The notes beneath the pieces were generated by a model. The model was not told the DNA's origin. It saw only the letters and a list, made by a program, of their open reading frames with translations, and ran no database searches. From Mycolicibacterium baixiangningiae (GTDB lineage Bacteria > Actinomycetota > Actinomycetes > Mycobacteriales > Mycobacteriaceae): a stretch of 64,000 nucleotides of DNA. The translations under genes were made by a program, and so were the position numbers. This document shows positions 54,117 through 62,321 of this stretch, one piece after another (position 1 is the first letter of the stretch; the number at the start of each line of letters is the position of its first letter). The stretch spans positions 2,976,001 to 3,040,000 of the forward strand of contig NZ_CP066218.1 in the NCBI RefSeq assembly GCF_016313185.1. The letters run 5' to 3'.

Positions 54117-56165
54117 ATGGCGAGCTCACCCCCCACCACCGCAGCGCCACCGGATTCCGGCGGCGCGACGATCAGCGCGCAGCGGCGCAACCTGATCTTC
54201 GTCGCGGTGCTGCTCGGCATGCTGCTCGCCGCACTCGATCAGACGATCGTCGCGACCGCGCTGCCGACCGTGGTCGCGGATCTCGGCGGCGCCGGACACC
54301 AGAGCTGGGTGGTGACGAGCTATCTGCTGGCCTCGACGATCGCCACCGCGATCGTCGGAAAGCTCGGCGACCTGTTCGGCCGCAAGACCGTCTTCCAGGT
54401 AGCAGTGCTGTTCTTCCTCGCCGGATCAGTGCTGTGCGGGCTGGCGGGGTCGATGACGATGCTGGTCGCCGCCCGGGCACTGCAGGGTGTCGGTGGTGGC
54501 GCGCTGATGGTCACGGCGATGGCGCTGATCGGCGAGGTCATCCCGCTTCGCGACCGCGGCCGGTACCAGGGGGCGCTGGGCGCGGTCTTCGGCGTCACCA
54601 CCGTCATCGGCCCGTTGCTCGGCGGCTTCTTCACCGATCACCTCACCTGGCGCTGGGCGTTCTGGATCAACGTGCCGGTGGGCATCGTGGTGTTCTTCGT
54701 GGCCGCCGCGGCGATCCCCGCGCTGAGCAGGTCCGGCCGCGCCACCATCGACTACGCCGGAATCGTCTTCGTCGGTCTCGGTGCCTCCGGTCTGACGCTG
54801 GCGACGAGCTGGGGCGGGGCCGAGTACGCCTGGTCCTCGCCGGTCATCATCGGTCTGTTCGTGGCCTCCGTGTTGGCGCTGGCGGTTTTCGTCCAGGTCG
54901 AGCGTCGTGCCAGCGAACCGATCCTCCCGATGCGGCTGTTCGCCAGCCCGGTGTTCACGGTGTGCTGCATCCTGTCGTTCATCGTCGGCTTCGCCATGCT
55001 CGGGGCGCTGACCTTCCTGCCCACCTTCATGCAGTTCGTCGACGGCGTCTCGGCCACCGAATCAGGGTTGCGCACCCTCCCGATGGTGGCGGGGCTGCTG
55101 ATCACGTCGATGGGCAGTGGCGTCATCGTCAGCCGCACCGGGCGGTACAAGATCTTCCCCGTGCTGGGCACCGCGATCATGACGATCGGATTCCTGCTGC
55201 TGTCCCGGATGGACGCCACCACACCGCTGCTGCAGCAGTCGCTGTTCCTGTTCGTGCTGGGCACCGGCATCGGGCTGTGCATGCAGGTCCTCGTGCTCAC
55301 CGTGCAGAACACCTCCACGTTCGAGGATCTCGGCGTCGCCACCTCCGGGGTCACGTTCTTCCGCACCATCGGCAGCTCCTTCGGCGCCGCCGTCTTCGGC
55401 TCGCTGTTCGCGAACTTCCTCGACGACCGCATCGGCGCCGCACTCCTCAGTAGCGGTGCGCCTCCGGTCGCGGCCGAGTCTCCGCAGGCCCTGCACCGAC
55501 TGGCGCCGGACATCGCCGCCCCGATCGTCAACGCGTACGCCGATTCGCTCGGGCTGGTGTTCCTGTGCGCCGCCCCGGTCGCGGCCGTCGGCTTCGTGGT
55601 CGCGCTGCTCCTCAAGGAGGTGCCGCTGCGGGAGATGGAGACCGGTCTGGCCGTCGATCTGGGCGAGGGCTTCGCGATGCCGGGTTCGGAATCCCCGGAA
55701 AAGATGCTCGAGTCGGCGGTGGGCCGGTTGCTGCGCAGTTCCCCGGACATCCGGTTGCGCGCGGTCGCCGGGCGGCCGGGCTGTGAACTCGACGTCGCGC
55801 GGCTGTGGGCGCTGCTCCAGATCTACCGCCACAACCAGGTGTTCGGAACGGCGCGGCTGAGCGAGATCGCCGAGCGGTTGCGCATTCCGTGTGAAGTGGT
55901 CGAACCGGTTTTCGACGACCTGGTGTCCACCGGATACGCCGTGCGGACCGGAGATCTACTGTGGCTCAGCCAGTCAGGCGCGCGCCAGGTCGACGCCGTG
56001 TCGACGGTATTCGTCGGCATGATCGTCGACAAGCTCGCGAAGGCGCCGACCTTCGAGGGCCGTCCGGACCGGTTGCAGGTCGAGGCGGCGCTGGAGCGGA
56101 TCACCCACCGGATGCTCGTCCAGCGGGACTGGGAGTGGGACGAGGACTTCGAACGCACTCCGTGA
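54117..56165 (+). CDS. MFS multidrug efflux protein (DHA2, 14 TM) with C-terminal winged-helix-like domain
   Basis: A 682-residue Rv1877-type exporter. The first 510 residues form about 14 membrane segments with the MFS motif A GKLGDLFGRKTVFQVAVLF, the D1-type LDQTIVATALPTVVADLGG and motif C VFGVTTVIGPLLGGFFTD. Residues from about 520 are soluble: LSEIAERLRIPCEVVEPVFD and TGYAVRTGDLLWLSQSGARQ look like a winged helix-turn-helix. Such a tail is longer than in most DHA2 exporters. GAGAGG precedes the ATG. It is followed by a leaderless gene 26 bp downstream. Confidence 0.9.
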   Translation: MASSPPTTAAPPDSGGATISAQRRNLIFVAVLLGMLLAALDQTIVATALPTVVADLGGAGHQSWVVTSYLLASTIATAIVGKLGDLFGRKTVFQVAVLFFLAGSVLCGLAGSMTMLVAARALQGVGGGALMVTAMALIGEVIPLRDRGRYQGALGAVFGVTTVIGPLLGGFFTDHLTWRWAFWINVPVGIVVFFVAAAAIPALSRSGRATIDYAGIVFVGLGASGLTLATSWGGAEYAWSSPVIIGLFVASVLALAVFVQVERRASEPILPMRLFASPVFTVCCILSFIVGFAMLGALTFLPTFMQFVDGVSATESGLRTLPMVAGLLITSMGSGVIVSRTGRYKIFPVLGTAIMTIGFLLLSRMDATTPLLQQSLFLFVLGTGIGLCMQVLVLTVQNTSTFEDLGVATSGVTFFRTIGSSFGAAVFGSLFANFLDDRIGAALLSSGAPPVAAESPQALHRLAPDIAAPIVNAYADSLGLVFLCAAPVAAVGFVVALLLKEVPLREMETGLAVDLGEGFAMPGSESPEKMLESAVGRLLRSSPDIRLRAVAGRPGCELDVARLWALLQIYRHNQVFGTARLSEIAERLRIPCEVVEPVFDDLVSTGYAVRTGDLLWLSQSGARQVDAVSTVFVGMIVDKLAKAPTFEGRPDRLQVEAALERITHRMLVQRDWEWDEDFERTP

Positions 56166-56179
56166 CGGAGGCCCGCGCG

Positions 56180-56185
56180 TAGCAT
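56180..56185 (+). promoter_or_regulatory. Leaderless -10 for the AhpD-like gene
   Basis: TAGCAT, 6 nt, then ATG 56192; no ribosome-binding site is present. Confidence 0.5.
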
Positions 56186-56191
56186 GCGGCC

Positions 56192-56674
56192 ATGAGCCGA
56201 ATCGGAGATTTCGCCGACGACGACATCACGGCCTTCGCGGTCCGCTCACCCGATCTCGGTGCAGCCATGGCCGGCTTCAGCCACGCCGTCTACACCAAAG
56301 GCCGACTGCCCATGCGGGTGCGGGAACTCGCGCGTGTCGTCATCGCGAACGCCAACGAGTGTGTGGTGTGCCAGAACACCCGTGACTCCGACGGCGCCGC
56401 GGCGGGGGTCGACGAGGATCTCTACCGCTACGCCGATCAGTGGCGCACATGGCCCGGCTACAGCCCGGCCGAGCGCATCGCGGCGGAGTTCGCCCACCGA
56501 TTCGCCACCGACCACACGGGACTGCGCGACGACGACGATTTCTGGGCCAGGGCGGGTGAGCACTTCGACGCCGAGCTGATCACCGATCTCGCGCTGTCGT
56601 GTGCGATGTGGGTCGGCATGGGACGGGTGCTGAGCACCCTCGACATCGGCCAGAGCTGCAAGCTCACCTTGTGA
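56192..56674 (+). CDS. Carboxymuconolactone decarboxylase/AhpD-family protein
   Basis: A 160-residue all-helical protein of the AhpD/CMD family. The redox pair C-x2-C with a following His-like site is seen in NANECVVCQNTRDSDGAAAG, after RVRELARVVIANA. The second half (SPAERIAAEFAHRFATDHTG) is typical. It probably has peroxidase- or reductase-type thiol activity rather than decarboxylase activity. It lies 43 bp before glnA3. Confidence 0.86.
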   Translation: MSRIGDFADDDITAFAVRSPDLGAAMAGFSHAVYTKGRLPMRVRELARVVIANANECVVCQNTRDSDGAAAGVDEDLYRYADQWRTWPGYSPAERIAAEFAHRFATDHTGLRDDDDFWARAGEHFDAELITDLALSCAMWVGMGRVLSTLDIGQSCKLTL

Positions 56675-56717
56675 TTCGGGGCGCCACCGGGCGCCCACCC
56701 GGTGGAGAATGACTGGC

Positions 56718-58070
56718 ATGGCAGCAAAACCCCTCGCCGCAGCCGCCATCGCGCAACTGGAGTCCGACGGTGTCGCCACGTTGATCGGCACGGTCGTCAA
56801 TCCGGCGGGACTCACGCACGCAAAGACCATTCCGCTGCGCCGGATGGGCACCTTCGCCGATCCAGGTCTGGGCGCGAGCCCGGTGTGGCATGCGTTCACC
56901 ATCGACCAGACCGGCATCGTCTTCGGTGACAGCATTAGCGTCGTCGGCGACCAGCGGATCCGCATCGACCTCGGCGCCCTGCGCATCCTGGGCGACGGAT
57001 TGGCATGGGCGCCAGGCGGATTCTTCGATCAGAACGGTGAACCCGACCCCCGGTGCAGCCGCGGTGCACTGCGCCGGGTCGAGGAACGGTTGTCCGCCGC
57101 GGGCCTGACCGCCTCGGTCGGTCACGAGATGGAGTTCGTCCTCGTCGGCCCGGACGGCGGCCGGCTGCCGTCGACCCTGTGGGCGCAGTACGGACTCGCC
57201 GGGGTGCTCGAGTATGAGGGCTTCGTCCGTGACGTCACCGATGCGGCGACGAGCTCCGGAATCCCGATCGAGCAGTTCCACCCGGAGTACGGCGCCAATC
57301 AGTTCGAGATCTCGCTTCCGCCGATGTCACCGGTCGCCGCGGCCGATCTGCTGATGTTGATGCGGATCATCGTCAGCCGGGTGGCCCGCCGGTACGGGAT
57401 GCGGGTGAGCCTGTCGCCCGTCCCGTTCGCAGACAGTGTGGGAAACGGTGCGCACCAGCACTTCTCACTTATCCGGGCGGGTGCGCCGTTGTTCTCCGGC
57501 GGTTCCGGCGCCCGCGGCATGACGACGGAGGGGGAACACGCGGTCGCCGGTCTGGTGGCCGGTCTGCCCGAGGCGCAGGGCGTGCTGTGCGGTTCGGTGC
57601 TCTCAGGTCTGCGGATGCAGCCGGGTCACTGGTCGGGTGCCTACATCTGCTGGGGCACTGAGAACCGCGAAGCCGCAGTGCGGTTCCTCCAGGGTGGAGC
57701 GGGCAACGTCCACGGCGGCAACGTCGAGGTCAAGGTCGTCGATCCGTCGGCCAACCCGTACCTCGCCTCGGCGGCCATCCTCGGCATGGCACTCGACGGA
57801 ATCGAATGCGAGTCGGCGTTGCCGTCGGAGACCACGGTGGACCCGGCGGCGCTCACGGAAGAACAACGCACACAGGCGGGTACCGTGCTGCTCGCGTCCG
57901 AGCAGGCCGACGCGATACGCGCCCTGGACCAATCCGCGACGATGCGCCGGATACTCGGAGACGCGGTGGTCGACGCGGTGGTCGCGGTACGGCGTTACGA
58001 GGCAGAGCATTTCGGTGCGTTGTCGCCGGAGGAACGGGCCGACAAGTTCCGGATGGCGTGGAGCGTGTGA
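56718..58070 (+). CDS. glnA3: Glutamine synthetase family protein GlnA3
   Basis: A 450-residue protein identical in length to M. tuberculosis GlnA3. The GS fold is evident: metal/substrate motifs HEMEFVLVGPDGGRLPS, QFHPEYGANQFEISL, the ATP/metal block SVGNGAHQHFSLIR and CWGTENREAAVRF. GlnA3 proteins lack some residues for ammonia handling and, from recent work on actinobacteria, act as gamma-glutamyl-polyamine synthetases rather than nitrogen-assimilating enzymes. ATG 56718 with GGAG 10 nt upstream is used; ATG 56709 is too close to it. Confidence 0.93.
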   Translation: MAAKPLAAAAIAQLESDGVATLIGTVVNPAGLTHAKTIPLRRMGTFADPGLGASPVWHAFTIDQTGIVFGDSISVVGDQRIRIDLGALRILGDGLAWAPGGFFDQNGEPDPRCSRGALRRVEERLSAAGLTASVGHEMEFVLVGPDGGRLPSTLWAQYGLAGVLEYEGFVRDVTDAATSSGIPIEQFHPEYGANQFEISLPPMSPVAAADLLMLMRIIVSRVARRYGMRVSLSPVPFADSVGNGAHQHFSLIRAGAPLFSGGSGARGMTTEGEHAVAGLVAGLPEAQGVLCGSVLSGLRMQPGHWSGAYICWGTENREAAVRFLQGGAGNVHGGNVEVKVVDPSANPYLASAAILGMALDGIECESALPSETTVDPAALTEEQRTQAGTVLLASEQADAIRALDQSATMRRILGDAVVDAVVAVRRYEAEHFGALSPEERADKFRMAWSV

Positions 58071-58091
58071 CGACGGGCGGGGCGCGGGCGC

Positions 58092-58535
58092 TCAGATCAG
58101 GCCCGTGGCGTCGAACACCCAGGAGGTATCGGCGGTCGCGAGATCCTCCAGCCACGTGGGAGGCGCGGTGGCCGTCAACCCCGACATGTCCCAATAGTCC
58201 TTCCACAGCCTGATCTTGCCGTCGACGACCCGGTGCACGGTGACGAAGTGCAGGACCGCGGTTTCCCCGCTCGCCCAGTGCCAGGTCTCGGAATGCTCGT
58301 ACATCACGTCGGCGCCGTCGCTCACCAGCAACCCGTCGTGGTTCTCGTAACCCGCGAGCGGTTCGAGCCCGACCTTGAGCCGTTTGACGATGTCGTCGGG
58401 GCCGCGGGCGGCCAGCGCCGGTCCGACGGGCATGTCGGCGTAGATGCAGTCGTCGGACAGGTGGGACTTCACCGCATCCCAGTCCCGGGCGGACAGCGAC
58501 TTCCACATGCCCAGGACCGTATCCTCAACGGACAC
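58092..58535 (-). CDS. SnoaL-like/limonene-epoxide-hydrolase-like protein
   Basis: A 147-residue alpha+beta barrel of the SnoaL-like type: VLGMWKSLSARDWDAVKSHL, CIYADMPVGPALAARGPDDI and HWASGETAVLHFVTVHRVVD follow the standard nuclear-transport-factor-2 fold. The ligand is unknown. Its GTG 58535 (GGAG 7 nt upstream) overlaps the amidohydrolase stop by 11 bp, so they are translated together. Confidence 0.83.
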   Translation of the reverse strand: MSVEDTVLGMWKSLSARDWDAVKSHLSDDCIYADMPVGPALAARGPDDIVKRLKVGLEPLAGYENHDGLLVSDGADVMYEHSETWHWASGETAVLHFVTVHRVVDGKIRLWKDYWDMSGLTATAPPTWLEDLATADTSWVFDATGLI

Positions 58536-60312
58536 CGGCGAACTCCGATGCCGATGCGGGGAGGGCGGGAGTCCGGTGCGCGGCGCGCAGGAAGCGTCCG
58601 GTGCGCTGTGTGCCGACCAGAGCGGTCGGTGCGCCGTCGCGGAACACCGCGCGCCCGCCGACCAGGACGGCGGTGACGGTGCTGTCGTTGCGGTTCACCA
58701 TGCGCTCGAGGCCGCCGTAGAAGTCGACGGGGTCCTCGGCGTACTCGTCGAGAGTCGAGTCGAGGCGGGCCGGGTCGATCACCACGATGTCGGCGCGGTC
58801 ACCGACGCGCAGATGTCCGGCGTCGAGGCGGTACCAGTCGGCGAGTTCACCGGTGAGCCGGTGCACTGCCTGCTCGACGGTCATGAACGGCCTGCCGGCC
58901 TGCTGCGCGTCGCGGACGTGGCGCAGCAGGCGCAGGCCCATGTTGTAGAACGCCATGTTGCGCAGGTGCGCCCCCGCATCGGAGAAGCCCATCTGGATCC
59001 CGGGGTCACGCGCCATCTTCTTGAGGATGTCCGGCCGGTGGTTGGAAATCGTCGTGCGCCAACGTAGTTCGCGCCCGTGTTCGAGCACCAGGTCGAGGAA
59101 GGCGTCGACGGGATGCAGGCCTCGCTCCACGCCGACCTGCCCGAACGACTTGCCGACGATCGAGCCGTCGGGACAGCCGACGATCTCGGCGTCGAAGAGG
59201 TCGCGGTGCCATACCCGCACACCCATCTTGCTCTCGTAGTCCTTGCGGAAGCGGCGGCGATAGTCCTCGTCGCGCATCAGAGCGTTGCGTTCGACCTCGT
59301 CGCGCAGGTGCAATGCCGCCGCACCCGCACCGAACTCCTCGAACACCACGAGGTCGATGCCGTCGGCGTACACCTCGAACGGGACGGGCAGGTGCTGCCA
59401 CCGGAAGTTGCCGCCGAACCGGTTGACGATCCGCGCGATCGGCCCGAGGGCGCGAATCGCATACGGGTTGGACTTCACGTCCGCCGCCGAGAGCAGGCTG
59501 GTCTTGAGCGGGTTGCGGAAGAGGCCGAGGGACTGCGCCACCTGGGAGCCGAGGTTCAGCGGGTTGGTGATGTCGGGGCCGGACTGCAGAACCCGGCCGC
59601 TGCGCCGTAGCAGTGACTTCAGGCGGCGCAGTTCGCGCGGTCTGGCGTAGGTGGAGGGCAGCGTGCGCGAGCGGCAGGTGTCGCCGTCGAGTTTGTCGAA
59701 CAGCAGCTGCTGCGAGGACATGCCGACGAACCCGGCCTCGAGCGCCTCGTCGAGCATCTCTTCCATTCGGGACTGTTCGGTGCGGCTCGGACGCTCGGTC
59801 TTGCGGGTGGCGCGGTCGAGGCCCATGACGGCGGTTCGCATGTCGCTGTGGCCGATGAAGGCGCAGATGTTCGGTCCCAGCGGCAGTGATTCGAGTGCGG
59901 TCACATACTCTTCGCACGTCGTCCAGGTCTTGTGCCGGTCGACCGCGGCGATGACGTGCTCACGCGGGATGGCCTCCACCCGGCCGAACAGGTCGCCGGC
60001 GTCGCTGCCGTCGACGTGAATGGTCGACAGCGAGCACGAGCCCACCATCACCGTCGTCACGCCGTGGCGCAGCGACTCGGACAGGGCCGGACCTTCGAGC
60101 ACCTCGACGTCGTAGTGCGTGTGGATGTCGAGCATGCCGGGAAGTACCCACTTGCCGGTGGCGTCGATGACCTGCGGGCATCCGGTGGCATCGAGATCCT
60201 CGGCCGTGATGGTGACGACATGGCCGTCGCGGATCCCGATGTTGCGTACTGCCGACGGCGCACCGGTGCCGTCGAACCAGCGGCCGTTGCGGATGATCGT
60301 GTCGTAGGTCAC
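58525..60312 (-). CDS. Amidohydrolase, N-acyl-D-amino-acid deacylase-like
   Basis: A metal-dependent amidohydrolase of about 595 residues. YDTIIRNGRWFDGTGAPSAV begins the family N-terminus; metal ligands are in LPGMLDIHTHYDVEVLEG, an HS motif in GHSDMRTAVMGLD, and the catalytic Asp in MGFSDAGAHLRNMAFY. The C-terminus carries ADIVVIDPARLDSTLDEY. The substrate may be an N-acyl-D-amino acid or related amide. The start is uncertain: GTG 60312 fits homologues, while TTG 60327 has GGAGAA at better spacing; the frame upstream of both is not protein-like. Confidence 0.86.
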   Translation of the reverse strand: MTYDTIIRNGRWFDGTGAPSAVRNIGIRDGHVVTITAEDLDATGCPQVIDATGKWVLPGMLDIHTHYDVEVLEGPALSESLRHGVTTVMVGSCSLSTIHVDGSDAGDLFGRVEAIPREHVIAAVDRHKTWTTCEEYVTALESLPLGPNICAFIGHSDMRTAVMGLDRATRKTERPSRTEQSRMEEMLDEALEAGFVGMSSQQLLFDKLDGDTCRSRTLPSTYARPRELRRLKSLLRRSGRVLQSGPDITNPLNLGSQVAQSLGLFRNPLKTSLLSAADVKSNPYAIRALGPIARIVNRFGGNFRWQHLPVPFEVYADGIDLVVFEEFGAGAAALHLRDEVERNALMRDEDYRRRFRKDYESKMGVRVWHRDLFDAEIVGCPDGSIVGKSFGQVGVERGLHPVDAFLDLVLEHGRELRWRTTISNHRPDILKKMARDPGIQMGFSDAGAHLRNMAFYNMGLRLLRHVRDAQQAGRPFMTVEQAVHRLTGELADWYRLDAGHLRVGDRADIVVIDPARLDSTLDEYAEDPVDFYGGLERMVNRNDSTVTAVLVGGRAVFRDGAPTALVGTQRTGRFLRAAHRTPALPASASEFAGVR

Positions 60313-60395
60313 GTTGCCATAGAACAACCCGGGTTCTCCGGTGTCAACGCCATCGGTGAACAGATTCCGCGATTTGTCTACCGAAGTGCCGGAGG

Positions 60396-61318
60396 TCAGC
60401 CGGTCCACCCGTCGGGTCGGCGACCGTCGACGTCGGTGAATCCGTACTCGCGCGATACGGTGGCCGAGGTCAGGGAGCGTTGGTTCCACCGGCTGGACTC
60501 GGGGTCGGCCGCGATCGCGGCGACGGCGCGGCCGACGAACCGGGGCGTCTCCGAGTTCGCGAACCCCGGCGGAGCCGCCGGGTAGCCGTCGGACCGGCAG
60601 GGGTTCAAGGCGTACGCCAGTCGGCTTCGGTGACGCCGTAGTTGTCGAGCATCATCTCCGAGCGCAGCCAGCCTGGAGTGAGGGCGACGGCCGTGGCGCC
60701 GAAGGGCGCCAGTTCGTGCCCGTGGCTGAACGCCAGCCGATTGACAGCGCACTTGGCCAGATCGTAGAACACCGAGAGCCGATAGTTCGCCGCGTTGCAT
60801 TCGGTTGTGCCGTCTGTGATCTCGACCAAGAGTCCGCCGGGCCGGGTGACCAGCAACGGCAGCAGGAAGTGTGAGGTGATCAGGTGAGTGTCGACGCCGA
60901 GACGCAGGATGCGCAGTCCGTCGTCGAGGTCGTGTTGCCACATCGGGCGGCCCCAGGACGACGGTGGCCCCTTGAGCACCTCGGCCCCCCACAGGTCGTT
61001 GACCAGGATGTCGATGCGGCCCTGGTCGACGCGCAGCTTGTCGGCCAGGGCGCCCACCTGCTCGGTGTCCAGGTGATCGACGCGGTGGGCGATGCCCCGG
61101 CCGCCGAGAGCGTCGACCAGTTCGGCAGTCTCCTCGATGGTCTCCGGCCGGTCGTAGTCCGAGCCGCCGCGGCCCCGACGGCTGCTGCGTCCGGTGCAGA
61201 TGACCGTGGCGCCGGCTTCGCCGAGGGCGGCGGCGATCCCGCGGCCGGCGCCGCGCGTCGCCCCCGCCACCACGGCGATGCGTCCGCGGAGCGCGTCCGG
61301 ATCAGGACGCCATGTCAT
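60396..61318 (-). pseudogene. SDR-family oxidoreductase with a near-C-terminal frameshift
   Basis: From ATG 61318 an SDR reads MTWRPDPDALRGRIAVVAGA, TRGAGRGIAAALGEAGATVI, NDLWGAEVLKGP and NYRLSVFYDLAKCAVNRLA (the catalytic Tyr is unusual), then stops at 60605 after YGVTEADWRTP. The rest of the family (ALNPCRSDGYPAAPPGFANS to SREYGFTDVDGRRPDGWTG) continues in another frame to 60396. Inserting one base after TGGCGT near 60613-60620 restores a continuous protein of about 307 residues. It precedes the amidohydrolase by about 83 bp. Confidence 0.82.
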
Positions 61319-61384
61319 GGAGTGAGTATCGCGCGGTGAGGCAATCGCTACCGGCGCTTCGACGGGAAGCGCATACTCGCGAAC

Positions 61385-62296
61385 GTGACACCGCTGCAGC
61401 GATACATCGCCGAAGAGATCGCCACCGACCATGTCGACGGATTGTTGTCCCGCCGTGAGGCGTTGCGCAGGCTCTCCCTGCTCGGTATCGGGACCGCCGG
61501 CGCGACGGCGTTGTTCGCCGCGTGCAGTGAGAACAAACAGCAGCAGGCGGAAGCGCCGGCGACGTCCAGCGGTGCCGCGACGGTGATCGCCCCGCCGCCG
61601 GGGGCGGACAATGCCCTGCCGACGGAGCCGGTCACCTGGGCCGGGCCGCGCGGGGAGTTGCAGGGCGCGTGGGCGGCGGCGACCGAACCCCGAGGTGCCG
61701 TGCTGGTGATCCACGAGAACAAGGGGCTCAACGACTACATCCGTTCGGTGGCCGGCCGATTCGCCGGCATCGGATACTCCGCGTTGGCGATCGATCAACT
61801 CTCCGGAGCAGGCGGCACCGCAACCTTCGCCGATCCGGCCGAGGCCACCGCGGCGTTGAGCACGCTGCCACCGGCCGACGCCGTCGCCGACCTCAAGTCG
61901 GGTATCGACGAGCTGGCGCGCCGGGTGCCGGACCGCGGGCTTGCCGCGGTCGGATTCTGCATGGGCGGAGGCATGGTCTGGCGCCTGCTGGCCGCCGGCG
62001 AACCGCGATTGGCCGCCGCCGTGCCGTTCTACGGTCCGACACCGGACAACCCGGACTTCTCGAATTCGAGAAACGTTGCTGTGCTGGGGATCTACGCGGC
62101 CCAAGATCAGCGCGTGAATGCCAGCGAGCCGGTCGCCCGCGCGGCGTTGGAAAAGGCCGGGATGGTCTTCGAGCTCGTCACCGAACCCGATGCCAACCAC
62201 GCCTTTTTCAACGACACCGGTGAGCGGTACAACGCCACCGCTGCTGCCGACGCGTGGAAGCGCGTGCAGGAGTGGTTCGCCCGCCACGTCGACTAG
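61385..62296 (+). CDS. Secreted dienelactone-hydrolase-family protein
   Basis: A 303-residue alpha/beta hydrolase with an N-terminal export signal: LLSRREALRRLSLLG resembles a twin-arginine motif and ATALFAAC is a lipobox, so it is probably a Tat-exported lipoprotein. The DLH catalytic Cys is in VGFCMGGGMVWRL, with Glu in VLVIHENKGLNDY, Asp in IYAAQDQRVN and His in PDANHAFFNDTG. Its natural ester substrate is unknown. GTG 61385 is the start. The stop codon lies inside a hairpin shared with the convergent HNH gene. Confidence 0.88.
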   Translation: MTPLQRYIAEEIATDHVDGLLSRREALRRLSLLGIGTAGATALFAACSENKQQQAEAPATSSGAATVIAPPPGADNALPTEPVTWAGPRGELQGAWAAATEPRGAVLVIHENKGLNDYIRSVAGRFAGIGYSALAIDQLSGAGGTATFADPAEATAALSTLPPADAVADLKSGIDELARRVPDRGLAAVGFCMGGGMVWRLLAAGEPRLAAAVPFYGPTPDNPDFSNSRNVAVLGIYAAQDQRVNASEPVARAALEKAGMVFELVTEPDANHAFFNDTGERYNATAAADAWKRVQEWFARHVD

Positions 62297-62321
62297 TTGT
62301 GATGTCCAGGGACAACTAGTC
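62291..62321. terminator. Bidirectional hairpin holding both convergent stop codons
   Basis: GACTAGTTGT (62291-62300) and ACAACTAGTC (62312-62321) form a perfect 10-bp stem. The TAG of the rightward gene (62294-62296) and the TAG of the leftward gene (62316-62318) lie in opposite arms. There is no T-tract. Confidence 0.7.
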
